Positions 12,764 to 27,186 of a DNA stretch of 64,000 nucleotides are shown here, piece by piece (within the stretch, counting starts at the first letter, position 1; each line of letters begins with the position of its first letter). This stretch comes from Anthopleura xanthogrammica (Eukaryota > Cnidaria > Anthozoa > Actiniaria > Actiniidae). The DNA lies in assembly GCA_964019055.1 (NCBI GenBank), contig OZ025207.1, positions 4,949,501-5,013,500 of the forward strand, written 5' to 3'. The position numbers and the translations under genes were made by a program. The notes beneath the pieces were generated by a model. That model saw nothing but the letters and a program-made list of their open reading frames with translations. It was not told the origin of the DNA and did not search any database.

Positions 12764-15700
12764 GAAGTAAGAGTCGCACTTTAATGGTTTTAGCACAAAC
12801 CGAGAGTGAATCCAAATCACTAATGGAAAATAAAGCGAAAAACGTTATCGGAGAAAAAAAACAAACTAACAAACAAACCATCCCATCTACAATTGATGTG
12901 AACTGAGAGCATACCGAAAAAAAAGTATTAAAAATGAAAACTGATTGAATACAGTAAAATAAAAGAAAGTCTACAACACCAGCTATTCCCAGGCGGTCTC
13001 CCATCCAAGTACTAGGCTGGCCCTACCGAGTTTTACTTCGGTGATCGGACGAGAACCGGTTTCTTCTCGGTGGTATAGTCGTAGCTGAAGTAAGAGTCGC
13101 ACTTTAATGGTTTTAGCACAAACCGAGAGTGAATCCAAATCACTAATGGAAAATAAAGCGAAAAACTTTATGGGAGAAAAAAAACAAACTAACAAACAAA
13201 CCATCCCATCTACAATTGATGTGAACTGAGAGCATACCGAAAAAAAAGTATTAAAAATGAAAACAGATTGAATACAGTAAAATAAAAGAAAGTCTACAAC
13301 ACCAGCTATTCCCAGGCGGTCTCCCATCCAAGTACTAGGCTGGCCCTACCGAGTTTTACTTCGGTGATCGGACGAGAACCGGTTTCTTCTCGGTGGTATG
13401 GTCGTAGCTGAAGTAAGAGTCGCACTTTAATGGTTTTAGCACAAACCGAGAGTGAATCCAAATCACTAATGGAAAATAAAGCGAAAAACTTTATCGGAGA
13501 AAAAAAAACAAACTAACAAACAAACCATCCCATCTACAATTGATGTGAACTGAGAGCATACCGAAAAAAAAGTATTAAAAATGAAAACAGATTGAATACA
13601 GTAAAATAAAAGAAAGTCTACAACACCAGCTATTCCCAGGCGGTCTCCCATCCAAGTACTAGGCTGGCCCTACCGAGTTTTACTTCGGTGATCGGACGAG
13701 AACCGGTTTCTTCTCGGTGGTATGGTCGTAGCTGAAGTAAGAGTCGCACTTTAATGGTTTTAGCACAAACCGAGAGTGAATCCAAATCACTAATGGAAAA
13801 TAAAGCGAAAAACTTTATCGGAGAAAAAAAACAAACTAACAAACAAACCATCCCATCTACAATTGATGTGAACTGAGAGCATACCGAAAAAAAAGTATTA
13901 AAAATGAAAACAGATTGAATACAGTAAAATAAAAGAAAGTCTACAACACCAGCTATTCCCAGGCGGTCTCCCATCCAAGTACTAGGCTGGCCCTACCGAG
14001 TTTTACTTCGGTGATCGGACGAGAACCGGTTTCTTCTCGGTGGTATGGTCGTAGCTGAAGTAAGAGTCGCACTTTAATGGTTTTAGCACAAACCGAGAGT
14101 GAATCCAAATCACTAATGGAAAATAAAGCGAAAAACTTTATCGGAGAAAAAAAACAAACTAACAAACAAACCATCCCATCTACAATTGATGTGAACTGAG
14201 AGCATACCGAAAAAAAAGTATTAAAAATGAAAACAGATTGAATACAGTAAAATAAAAGAAAGTCTACAACACCAGCTATTCCCAGGCGGTCTCCCATCCA
14301 AGTACTAGGCTGGCCCTACCGAGTTTTACTTCGGTGATCGGACGAGAACCGGTTTCTTCTCGGTGGTATGGTCGTAGCTGAAGTAAGAGTCGCACTTTAA
14401 TGGTTTTAGCACAAACCGAGAGTGAATCCAAATCACTAATGGAAAATAAAGCGAAAAACTTTATCGGAGAAAAAAAACAAACTAACAAACAAACCATCCC
14501 ATCTACAATTGATGTGAACTGAGAGCATACCGAAAAAAAAGTATTAAAAATGAAAACAGATTGAATACAGTAAAATAAAAGAAAGTCTACAACACCAGCT
14601 ATTCCCAGGCGGTCTCCCATCCAAGTACTAGGCTGGCCCTACCGAGTTTTACTTCGGTGATCGGACGAGAACCGGTTTCTTCTCGGTGGTATGGTCGTAG
14701 CTGAAGTAAGAGTCGCACTTTAATGGTTTTAGCACAAACCGAGAGTGAATCCAAATCACTAATGGAAAATAAAGCGAAAAACTTTATCGGAGAAAAAAAA
14801 CAAACTAACAAACAAACCATCCCATCTACAATTGATGTGAACTGAGAGCATACCGAAAAAAAAGTATTAAAAATGAAAACAGATTGAATACAGTAAAATA
14901 AAAGAAAGTCTACAACACCAGCTATTCCCAGGCGGTCTCCCATCCAAGTACTAGGCTGGCCCTACCGAGTTTTACTTCGGTGATCGGACGAGAACCGGTT
15001 TCTTCTCGGTGGTATGGTCGTAGCTGAAGTAAGAGTCGCACTTTAATGGTTTTAGCACAAACCGAGAGTGAATCCAAATCACTAATGGAAAATAAAGCGA
15101 AAAACTTTATGGGAGAAAAAAAACAAACTAACAAACAAACCATCCCATCTACAATTGATGTGAACTGAGAGCATACCGAAAAAAAAGTATTAAAAATGAA
15201 AACAGATTGAATACAGTAAAATAAAAGAAAGTCTACAACACCAGCTATTCCCAGGCGGTCTCCCATCCAAGTACTAGGCTGGCCCTACCGAGTTTTACTT
15301 CGGTGATAGGACGAGAACCGGTTTCTTCTCGGTGGTATGGTCGTAGCTGAAGTAAGAGTCGCACTTTAATGGTTTTAGCACAAACCGAGAGTGAATCCAA
15401 ATCACTAATGGAAAAAAAAAAGTGAAAAACTTTATCGGAGAAAAAAAACAAACTAACAAACAAACCATCCCATCTACAATTGATGTGAACTGAGAGCATA
15501 CCGAAAAAAAAGTATTAAAAATGAAAACAGATTGAATACAGTAAAATAAAAGAAAGTCTACAACACCAGCTATTCCCAGGCGGTCTCCCATCCAAGTACT
15601 AGGCTGGCCCTACCGAGTTTTACTTCGGTGATCGGACGAGAACCGGTTTCTTCTCGGTGGTATGGTCGTAGCTGAAGTAAGAGTCGCACTTTAATGGTTT

Positions 15701-18137
15701 TAGCACAAACCGAGAGTGAATCCAAATCACTAATGGAAAATAAAGCGAAAAACTTTATCGGAGAAAAAAAACAAACTAACAAACAAACCATCCCATCTAC
15801 AATTGATGTGAACTGAGAGCATACCGAAAAAAAAGTATTAAAAATGAAAACAGATTGAATACAGTAAAATAAAAGAAAGTCTACAACACCAGCTATTCCC
15901 AGGCGGTCTCCCATCCAAGTACTAGGCTGGCCCTACCGAGTTTTACTTCGGTGATCGGACGAGAACCGGTTTCTTCTCGGTGGTATGGTCGTAGCTGAAG
16001 TAAGAGTCGCACTTTAATGGTTTTAGCACAAACCGAGAGTGAATCCAAATCACTAATGGAAAATAAAGCGAAAAACTTTATCGGAGAAAAAAAACAAACT
16101 AACAAACAAACCATCCCATCTACAATTGATGTGAACTGAGAGCATACCGAAAAAAAAGTATTAAAAATGAAAACAGATTGAATACAGTAAAATAAAAGAA
16201 AGTCTACAACACCAGCTATTCCCAGGCGGTCTCCCATCCAAGTACTAGGCTGGCCCTACCGAGTTTTACTTCGGTGATCGGACGAGAACCGGTTTCTTCT
16301 CGGTGGTATGGTCGTAGCTGAAGTAAGAGTCGCACTTTAATGGTTTTAGCACAAACCGAGAGTGAATCCAAATCACTAATGGAAAATAAAGTGAAAAACT
16401 TTATGGGAGAAAAAAAACAAACTAACAAACAAACCATCCCATCTACAATTGATGTGAACTGAGAGCATACCGAAAAAAAAGTATTAAAAATGAAAACAGA
16501 TTGAATACAGTAAAATAAAAGAAAGTCTACAACACCAGCTATTCCCAGGCGGTCTCCCATCCAAGTACTAGGCTGGGCCTACCGAGTTTTACTTCGGTGA
16601 TCGGACGAGAACCGGTTTCTTCTCGGTGGTATGGTCGTAGCTGAAGTAAGAGTCGCACTTTAATGGTTTTAGCACAAACCGAGAGTGAATCCAAATCACT
16701 AATGGAAAATAAAGTGAAAAACTTTATCGGAGAAAAAAAAACAAACTAACAAACAAACCATCCCATCTACAATTGATGTGAACTGAGAGCATACCGAAAA
16801 AAAAGTATTAAAAATGAAAACAGATTGAATACAGTAAAATAAAAGAAAGTCTACAACACCAGCTATTCCCAGGCGGTCTCCCATCCAAGTACTAGGCTGG
16901 CCCTACCGAGTTTTACTTCGGTGATCGGACGAGAACCGGTTTCTTCTCGGTGGTATGGTCGTAGCTGAAGTAAGAGTCGCACTTTAATGGTTTTAGCACA
17001 AACCGAGAGTGAATCCAAATCACTAATGGAAAATAAAGTGAAAAACTTTATCGGAGAAAAAAAACAAACTAACAAACAAACCATCCCATCTACAATTGAT
17101 GTGAACTGAGAGCATACCGAAAAAAAAGTATTAAAAATGAAAACAGATTGAATACAGTAAAATAAAAGAAAGTCTACAACACCAGCTATTCCCAGGCGGT
17201 CTCCCATCCAAGTACTAGGCTGGCCCTACCGAGTTTTACTTCGGTGATCGGACGAGAACCGGTTTCTTCTCGGTGGTATGGTCGTAGCTGAAGTAAGAGT
17301 CGCACTTTAATGGTTTTAGCACAAACCGAGAGTGAATCCAAATCACTAATGGAAAATAAAGCGAAAAACTTTATCGGAGAAAAAAAACAAACTAACAAAC
17401 AAACCATCCCATCTACAATTGATGTGAACTGAGAGCATACCGAAAAAAAAGTATTAAAAATGAAAACAGATTGAATACAGTAAAATAAAAGAAAGTCTAC
17501 AACACCAGCTATTCCCAGGCGGTCTCCCATCCAAGTACTAGGCTGGCCCTACCGAGTTTTACTTCGGTGATCGGACGAGAACCGGTTTCTTCTCGGTGGT
17601 ATGGTCGTAGCTGAAGTAAGAGTCGCACTTTAATGGTTTTAGCACAAACCGAGAGTGAATCCAAATCACTAATGGAAAATAAAGCGAAAAACTTTATGGG
17701 AGAAAAAAAACAAACTAACAAACAAACCATCCCATCTACAATTGATGTGAACTGAGAGCATACCGAAAAAAAAGTATTAAAAATGAAAACAGATTGAATA
17801 CAGTAAAATAAAAGAAAGTCTACAACACCAGCTATTCCCAGGCGGTCTCCCATCCAAGTACTAGGCTGGCCCTACCGAGTTTTACTTCGGTGATCGGACG
17901 AGAACCGGTTTCTTCTCGGTGGTATGGTCGTAGCTGAAGTAAGAGTCGCACTTTAATGGTTTTAGCACAAACCGAGAGTGAATCCAAATCACTAATGGAA
18001 AATAAAGTGAAAAACTTTATGGGAGAAAAAAAACAAACTAACAAACAAACCATCCCATCTACAATTGATGTGAACTGAGAGCATACCGAAAAAAAAGTAT
18101 TAAAAATGAAAACAGATTGAATACAGTAAAATAAAAG

Positions 18138-21100
18138 AAAGTCTACAACACCAGCTATTCCCAGGCGGTCTCCCATCCAAGTACTAGGCTGGGCCTACCG
18201 AGTTTTACTTCGGTGATCGGACGAGAACCGGTTTCTTCTCGGTGGTATGGTCGTAGCTGAAGTAAGAGTCGCACTTTAATGGTTTTAGCAAAAACCGAGA
18301 GTGAATCCAAATCACTAATGGAAAATAAAGTGAAAAACTTTATCGGAGAAAAAAAAACAAACTAACAAACAAACCATCCCATCTACAATTGATGTGAACT
18401 GAGAGCATACCGAAAAAAAAGTATTAAAAATGAAAACAGATTGAATACAGTAAAATAAAAGAAAGTCTACAACACCAGCTATTCCCAGGCGGTCTCCCAT
18501 CCAAGTACTAGGCTGGCCCTACCGAGTTTTACTTCGGTGATCGGACGAGAACCGGTTTCTTCTCGGTGGTATGGTCGTAGCTGAAGTAAGAGTCGCACTT
18601 TAATGGTTTTAGCACAAACCGAGAGTGAATCCAAATCACTAATGGAAAATAAAGTGAAAAACTTTATCGGAGAAAAAAAACAAACTAACAAACAAACCAT
18701 CCCATCTACAATTGATGTGAACTGAGAGCATACCGAAAAAAAAGTATTAAAAATGAAAACAGATTGAATACAGTAAAATAAAAGAAAGTCTACAACACCA
18801 GCTATTCCCAGGCGGTCTCCCATCCAAGTACTAGGCTGGCCCTACCGAGTTTTACTTCGGTGATCGGACGAGAACCGGTTTCTTCTCGGTGGTATGGTCG
18901 TAGCTGAAGTAAGAGTCGCACTTTAATGGTTTTAGCACAAACCGAGAGTGAATCCAAATCACTAATGGAAAATAAAGCGAAAAACTTTATGGGAGAAAAA
19001 AAACAAACTAACAAACAAACCATCCCATCTACAATTGATGTGAACTGAGAGCATACCGAAAAAAAAGTATTAAAAATGAAAACAGATTGAATACAGTAAA
19101 ATAAAAGAAAGTGTACAACACCAGCTATTCCCAGGCGGTCTCCCATCCAAGTACTAGGCTGGCCCTACCGAGTTTTACTTCGGTGATCGGACGAGAACCG
19201 GTTTCTTCTCGGTGGTATGGTCGTAGCTGAAGTAAGAGTCGCACTTTAATGGTTTTAGCACAAACCGAGAGTGAATCCAAATCACTAATGGAAAATAAAG
19301 TGAAAAACTTTATCGGAGAAAAAAAACAAACTAACAAACAAACCATCCCATCTACAATTGATGTGAACTGAGAGCATACCGAAAAAAAAGTATTAAAAAT
19401 GAAAACAGATTGAATACAGTAAAATAAAAGAAAGTCTACAACACCAGCTTTTCCCAGGCGGTCTCCCATCCAAGTACTAGGCTGGCCCTACCGAGTTTTA
19501 CTTCGGTGATCGGACGAGAACCGGTTTCTTCTCGGTGGTATGGTCGTAGCTGAAGTAAGAGTCGCACTTTAATGGTTTTAGCACAAACCGAGAGTGAATC
19601 CAAATCACTAATGGAAAATAAAGTGAAAAACTTTATCGGAGAAAAACAACAAACTAACAAACAAACCATCCCATCTACAATTGATGTGAACTGAGAGCAT
19701 ACCGAAAAAAAAGTATTAAAAATGAAAACAGATTGAATACAGTAAAATAAAAGAAAGTCTACAACACCAGCTATTCCCAGGCGGTCTCCCATCCAAGTAC
19801 TAGGCTGGCCCTACCGAGTTTTACTTCGGTGATCGGACGAGAACCGGTTTCTTCTCGGTGGTATGGTCGTAGCTGAAGTAAGAGTCGCACTTTAATGGTT
19901 TTAGCACAAACCGAGAGTGAATCCAAATCACTAATGGAAAATAAAGTGAAAAACTTTATCGGAGAAAAAAAAACAAAACTAACAAACAAACCATCCCATC
20001 TACAATTGATGTGAACTGAGAGCATACCGAAAAAAAAGTATTAAAAATGAAAACAGATTGAATACAGTAAAATAAAAGAAAGTCTACAACACCAGCTATT
20101 CCCAGGCGGTCTCCCATCCAAGTACTAGGCTGGCCCTACCGAGTTTTACTTCGGTGATCGGACGAGAACCGGTTTCTTCTCGGTGGTATGGTCGTAGCTG
20201 AAGTAAGAGTCGCACTTTAATGGTTTTAGCACAAACCGAGAGTGAATCCAAATCACTAATGGAAAATAAAGTGAAAAACTTTATCGGAGAAAAAAAACAA
20301 ACTAACAAACAAACCATCCCATCTACAATTGATGTGAACTGAGAGCATACCGAAAAAAAAGTATTAAAAATGAAAACAGATTGAATACAGTAAAATAAAA
20401 GAAAGTCTACAACACCAGCTATTCCCAGGCGGTCTCCCATCCAAGTACTAGGCTGGCCCTACCGAGTTTTACTTCGGTGATCGGACGAGAACCGGTTTCT
20501 TCTCGGTGGTATGGTCGTAGCTGAAGTAAGAGTCGCACTTTAATGGTTTTAGCACAAACCGAGAGTGAATCCAAATCACTAATGGAAAATAAAGTGAAAA
20601 ACTTTATGGGAGAAAAAAAACAAACTAACAAACAAACCATCCCATCTACAATTGATGTGAACTGAGAGCATACCGAAAAAAAAGTATTAAAAATGAAAAC
20701 AGATTGAATACAGTAAAATAAAAGAAAGTCTACAACACCAGCTATTCCCAGGCGGTCTCCCATCCAAGTACTAGGCTGGCCCTACCGAGTTTTACTTCGG
20801 TGATCGGACGAGAACCGGTTTCTTCTCGGTGGTATGGCCGTAGCTGAAGTAAGAGTCGCACTTTAATGGTTTTAGCACAAACCGAGAGTGAATCCAAATC
20901 ACTAATGGAAAATAAAGTGAAAAACTTTATCGGAGAAAAACAACAAACTAACAAACAAACCATCCCATCTACAATTGATGTGAACTGAGAGCATACCGAA
21001 AAAAAAGTATTAAAAATGAAAACAGATTGAATACAGTAAAATAAAAGAAAGTCTACAACACCAGCTATTCCCAGGCGGTCTCCCATCCAAGTACTAGGCT

Positions 21101-24100
21101 GGCCCTACCGAGTTTTACTTCGGTGATCGGACGAGAACCGGTTTCTTCTCGGTGGTATGGTCGTAGCTGAAGTAAGAGTCGCACTTTAATGGTTTTAGCA
21201 CAAACCGAGAGTGAATCCAAATCACTAATGGAAAATAAAGTGAAAAACTTTATCGGAGAAAAAAAAAAAAAACTAACAAACAAACCATCCCATCTACAAT
21301 TGATGTGAACTGAGAGCATACCGAAAAAAAAGTATTAAAAATGAAAACAGATTGAATACAGTAAAATAAAAGAAAGTCTACAACACCAGCTATTCCCAGG
21401 CGGTCTCCCATCCAAGTACTAGGCTGGCCCTACCGAGTTTTACTTCGGTGATCGGACGAGAACCGGTTTCTTCTCGGTGGTATGGTCGTAGCTGAAGTAA
21501 GAGTCGCACTTTAATGGTTTTAGCACAAACCGAGAGTGAATCCAAATCACTAATGGAAAATAAAGCGAAAAACTTTATCGGAGAAAAAAAACAAACTAAC
21601 AAACAAACCATCCCATCTACAATTGATGTGAACTGAGAGCATACCGAAAAAAAAGTATTAAAAATGAAAACAGATTGAATACAGTAAAATAAAAGAAAGT
21701 CTACAACACCAGCTATTCCCAGGCGGTCTCCCATCCAAGTACTAGGCTGGCCCTACCGAGTTTTACTTCGGTGATCGGACGAGAACCGGTTTCTTCTCGG
21801 TGGTATGGCCGTAGCTGAAGTAAGAGTCGCACTTTAATGGTTTTAGCACAAACCGAGAGTGAATCCAAATCACTAATGGAAAATAAAGTGAAAAACTTTA
21901 TCGGAGAAAAAAAACAAACTAACAAACAAACCATCCCATCTACAATTGATGTGAACTGAGAGCATACCGAAAAAAAAGTATTAAAAATGAAAACAGATTG
22001 AATACAGTAAAATAAAAGAAAGTCTACAACACCAGCTATTCCCAGGCGGTCTCCCATCCAAGTACTAGGCTGGCCCTACCGAGTTTTACTTCGGTGATCG
22101 GACGAGAACCGGTTTCTTCTCGGTGGTATGGTCGTAGCTGAAGTAAGAGTCGCACTTTAATGGTTTTAGCACAAACCGAGAGTGAATCCAAATCACTAAT
22201 GGAAAATAAAGCGAAAAACTTTATCGGAGAAAAAAAACAAACTAACAAACAAACCATCCCATCTACAATTGATGTGAACTGAGAGCATACCGAAAAAAAA
22301 GTATTAAAAATGAAAACAGATTGAATACAGTAAAATAAAAGAAAGTCTACAACACCAGCTATTCCCAGGCGGTCTCCCATCCAAGTACTAGGCTGGCCCT
22401 ACCGAGTTTTACTTCGGTGATCGGACGAGAACCGGTTTCTTCTCGGTGGTATGGTCGTAGCTGAAGTAAGAGTCGCACTTTAATGGTTTTAGCACAAACC
22501 GAGAGTGAATCCAAATCACTAATGGAAAATAAAGTGAAAAACTTTATCGGAGAAAAAAAACAAACTAACAAACAAACCATCCCATCTACAATTGATGTGA
22601 ACTGAGAGCATACCGAAAAAAAAGTATTAAAAATGAAAACAGATTGAATACAGTAAAATAAAAGAAAGTCTACAACACCAGCTATTCCCAGGCGGTCTCC
22701 CATCCAAGTACTAGGCTGGCCCTACCGAGTTTTACTTCGGTGATCGGACGAGAACCGGTTTCTTCTCGGTGGTATGGTCGTAGCTGAAGTAAGAGTCGCA
22801 CTTTAATGGTTTTAGCACAAACCGAGAGTGAATCCAAATCACTAATGGAAAATAAAGTGAAAAACTTTATCGGAGAAAAAAAACAAACTAACAAACAAAC
22901 CATCCCATCTACAATTGATGTGAACTGAGAGCATACCGAAAAAAAAGTATTAAAAATGAAAACAGATTGAATACAGTAAAATAAAAGAAAGTCTACAACA
23001 CCAGCTATTCCCAGGCGGTCTCCCATCCAAGTACTAGGCTGGCCCTACCGAGTTTTACTTCGGGGATCGGACGAGAACCGGTTTCTTCTCGGTGGTATGG
23101 TCGTAGCTGAAGTAAGAGTCGCACTTTAATGGTTTTAGCACAAACCGAGAGTGAATCCAAATCACTAATGGAAAATAAAGCGAAAAACTTTATCGGAGAA
23201 AAAAAACAAACTAACAAACAAACCATCCCATCTACAATTGATGTGAACTGAGAGCATACCGAAAAAAAAGTATTAAAAATGAAAACAGATTGAATACAGT
23301 AAAATAAAAGAAAGTCTACAACACCAGCTATTCCCAGGCGGTCTCCCATCCAAGTACTAGGCTGGCCCTACCGAGTTTTACTTCGGTGATCGGACGAGAA
23401 CCGGTTTCTTCTCGGTGGTATGGTCGTAGCTGAAGTAAGAGTCGCACTTTAATGGTTTTAGCACAAACCGAGAGTGAATCCAAATCACTAATGGAAAATA
23501 AAGTGAAAAACTTTATGGGAGAAAAAAAACAAACTAACAAACAAACCATCCCATCTACAATTGATGTGAACTGAGAGCATACCGAAAAAAAAGTATTAAA
23601 AATGAAAACAGATTGAATACAGTAAAATAAATGAAAGTCTACAACACCAGCTATTCCCAGGCGGTCTCCCATCCAAGTACTAGGCTGGCCCTTCCGAGTT
23701 TTACTTCGGTGATCGGACGAGAACCGGTTTCTTCTCGGTGGTATGGTCGTAGCTGAAGTAAGAGTCGCACTTTAATGGTTTTAGCACAAACCGAGAGTGA
23801 ATCCAAATCACTAATGGAAAATAAAGTGAAAAACTTTATCGGAGAAAAAAAACAAACTAACAAACAAACCATCCCATCTACAATTGATGTGAACTGAGAG
23901 CATACCGAAAAAAAAGTATTAAAAATGAAAACAGATTGAATACAGTAAAATAAAAGAAAGTCTACAACACCAGCTATTCCCAGGCGGTCTCCCATCCAAG
24001 TACTAGGCTGGCCCTACCGAGTTTTACTTCGGTGATCGGACGAGAACCGGTTTCTTCTCGGTGGTATGGTCGTAGCTGAAGTAAGAGTCGCACTTTAATG

Positions 24101-26984
24101 GTTTTAGCACAAACCGAGAGTGAATCCAAATCACTAATGGAAAATAAAGTGAAAAACTTTATCGGAGAAAAAAAAACAAACTAACAAACAAACCATCCCA
24201 TCTACAATTGATGTGAACTGAGAGCATACCGAAAAAAAAGTACTAAAAATGAAAACAGATTGAATACAGTAAAATAAAAGAAAGTCTACAACACCAGCTA
24301 TTCCCAGGCGGTCTCCCATCCAAGTACTAGGCTGGCCCTACCGAGTTTTACTTCGGTGATCGGACGAGAACCGGTTTCTTCTCGGTGGTATGGTCGTAGC
24401 TGAAGTAAGAGTCGCACTTTAATGGTTTTAGCACAAACCGAGAGTGAATCCAAATCACTAATGGAAAATAAAGTGAAAAACTTTATCGGAGAAAAAAAAC
24501 AAACTAACAAACAAACCATCCCATCTACAATTGATGTGAACTGAGAGCATACCGAAAAAAAAGTATTAAAAATGAAAACAGATTGAATACAGTAAAATAA
24601 AAGAAAGTCTACAACACCAGCTATTCCCAGGCGGTCTCCCATCCAAGTACTAGGCTGGCCCTACCGAGTTTTACTTCGGTGATCGGACGAGAACCGGTTT
24701 CTTCTCGGTGGTATAGTCGTAGCTGAAGTAAGAGTCGCACTTTAATGGTTTTAGCACAAACCGAGAGTGAATCCAAATCACTAATGGAAAATAAAGCGAA
24801 AAACTTTATCGGAGATAAAAAACAAACTAACAAACAAACCATCCCATCTACAATTGATGTGAACTGAGAGCATACCGAAAAAAAAGTATTAAAAATGAAA
24901 ACAGATTGAATACAGTAAAATAAAAGAAAGTCTACAACACCAGCTATTCCCAGGCGGTCTCCCATCCAAGTACTAGGCTGGCCCTACCGAGTTTTACTTC
25001 GGTGATCGGACGAGAACCGGTTTCTTCTCGGTGGTATGGTCGTAGCTAAAGTAAGAGTCGCACTTTAATGGTTTTAGCACAAACCGAGAGTGAATCCAAA
25101 TCACTAATGGAAAATAAGGCGAAAAACTTTATCGGAGAAAAAAACAAACTAACAAACAAACCATCCCATCTACAATTGATGTGAACTGAGAGCATACCGA
25201 AAAAAAAGTATTAAAAATGAAAACAGATTGAATACAGTAAAATAAAAGAAAGTCTACAACACCAGCTATTCCCAGGCGGTCTCCCATCCAAGTACTAGGC
25301 TGGCCCTACCGAGTTTTACTTCGGTGATCGGACGAGAACCGGTTTCTTCTCGGTGGTATGGTCGTAGCTAAAGTAAGAGTCGCACTTTAATGGTTTTAGC
25401 ACAAACCGAGAGTGAATCCAAATCACTAATGGAAAATAAAGCGAAAAACTTTATCGGAGAAAAAAAACAAACTAACAAACAAACCATCCCATCTACAATT
25501 GATGTGAACTGAGAGCATACCGAAAAAAAAGTATTAAAAATGAAAACAGATTGAATACAGTAAAATAAAAGAAAGTCTACAACACCAGCTATTCCCAGGC
25601 GGTCTCCCATCCAAGTACTAGGCTGGCCCTACCGAGTTTTACTTCGGTGATCGGACGAGAACCGGTTTCTTCTCGGTGGTATGGTCGTAGCTGAAGTAAG
25701 AGTCGCACTTTAATGGTTTTAGCACAAACCGAGAGTGAATCCAAATCACTAATGGAAAATAAAGCGAAAAACTTTATCGGAGAAAAAAAACAAACTAACA
25801 AACAAACCATCCCATCTACAATTGATGTGAACTGAGAGCATACCGAAAAAAAAGTATTAAAAATGAAAACAGATTGAATACAGTAAAATAAAAGAAAGTC
25901 TACAACACCAGCTATTCCCAGGCGGTCTCCCATCCAAGTACTAGGCTGGCCCTACCGAGTTTTACTTCGGTGATCGGACGAGAACCGGTTTCTTCTCGGT
26001 GGTATGGTCGTAGCTGAAGTAAGAGTCGCACTTTAATGGTTTTAGCACAAACCGAGAGTGAATCCAAATCACTAATGGAAAATAAAGCGAAAAACTTTAT
26101 CGGAGAAAAAAAACAAACTAACAAACAAACCATCCCATCTACAATTGATGTGAACTGAGAGCATACCGAAAAAAAAGTATTAAAAATGAAAACAGATTGA
26201 ATACAGTAAAATAAAAGAAAGTCTACAACACCAGCTATTCCCAGGCGGTCTCCCATCCAAGTACTAGGCTGGCCCTACCGAGTTTTACTTCGGTGATCGG
26301 ACGAGAACCGGTTTCTTCTCGGTGGTATGGTCGTAGCTGAAGTAAGAGTCGCACTTTAATGGTTTTAGCACAAACCGAGAGTGAATCCAAATCACTAATG
26401 GAAAATAAGGCGAAAAACTTTATCGGAGAAAAAAACAAACTAACAAACAAACCATCCCATCTACAATTGATGTGAACTGAGAGCATACCGAAAAAAAAGT
26501 ATTAAAAATGAAAACAGATTGAATACAGTAAAATAAAAGAAAGTCTACAACACCAGCTATTCCCAGGCGGTCTCCCATCCAAGTACTAGGCTGGCCCTAC
26601 CGAGTTTTACTTCGGTGATCGGACGAGAACCGGTTTCTTCTCGGTGGTATGGTCGTAGCTGAAGTAAGAGTCGCACTTTAATGGTTTTAGCACAAACCGA
26701 GAGTGAATCCAAATCACTAATGGAAAATAAAGCGAAAAACTTTATGGGAGAAAAAAAACAAACTAACAAACAAACCATCCCATCTCACAATTGATGTGAA
26801 CTGAGAGCATACCGAAAAAAAAGTATTAAAAATGAAAACAGATTGAATACAGTAAAATAAAAGAAAGTCTACAACACCAGCTATTCCCAGGCGGTCTCCC
26901 ATCCATGTACTAGGCTGGCCCTACCGAGTTTTACTTCGGTGATCGGACGAGAACCGGTTTCTTCTCGGTGGTATGGTCGTAGCT
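18138..26984 (-). rRNA. 5S rRNA genes, copies 57-84
   Basis: Low coordinates: 18138, 18462, 18785, 19108, 19431, 19754, 20079, 20402, 20725, 21048, 21373, 21696, 22019, 22342, 22665, 22988, 23311, 23634, 23957, 24281, 24604, 24927, 25249, 25572, 25895, 26218, 26540, 26864. This stretch is the richest in scattered single-copy changes: G66C in copy 57, a helix I change in copy 60 (GTGTAC on the plus strand), AGCTTTTCCC in copy 61, TATGGCC in copies 65 and 68, TTCGGGGATC in copy 72, CCCTTCCG in copy 74, TATAGTC in copy 77, and CCATGTAC in copy 84. Copies 78 and 79 share GCTAAAG just upstream of the gene start. Confidence 0.95.
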
Positions 26985-27186
26985 GAAGTAAGAGTCGCAC
27001 TTTAATGGTTTTAGCACAAACCGAGAGTGAATCCAAATCACTAATGGAAAATAAAGTGAAAAACTTTATGGGAGAAAAAAAACAAACTAACAAACAAACC
27101 ATCCCATCTACAATTGATGTGAACTGAGAGCATACCGAAAAAAAAGTATTAAAAATGAAAACAGATTGAATACAGTAAAATAAAAG

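Larger units (their letters stand above)
4241..13289. repeat. 14-unit tandem duplication within the 5S array
   Basis: Units 14-27 (4241-8764) reappear as units 28-41 (8765-13288) with an offset of 4524 bp. Rare markers recur in the same order: a unit with TAATGGGAAATAAAGCAAAA and TTATCAGAG (6038 and 10562), the G66C copy (21 and 35), CCATCCAATC spacers, the triple mutants (23/26 and 37/40), ACGTTATCG, and AAAACTGATTG. The order of GTGAAAA and GCGAAAA units also matches. The second half differs by at least one private change, TATAGTC in copy 41. Confidence 0.85.
9088..17935 (-). rRNA. 5S rRNA genes, copies 29-56
   Basis: Low coordinates of the 121-nt genes: 9088, 9411, 9734, 10057, 10380, 10704, 11028, 11351, 11674, 11997, 12320, 12643, 12966, 13289, 13613, 13936, 14259, 14582, 14905, 15228, 15553, 15876, 16199, 16522, 16846, 17169, 17492, 17815. 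Gene variants: copy 35 (11028) and copy 52 (16522) carry G66C; copies 37 and 40 are triple mutants; copy 41 (12966) has TATAGTC for TATGGTC on the plus strand; copy 48 (15228) has GATAGG for GATCGG in the helix III loop. The block up to 13289 is the second half of a 14-unit tandem duplication. Confidence 0.95.
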
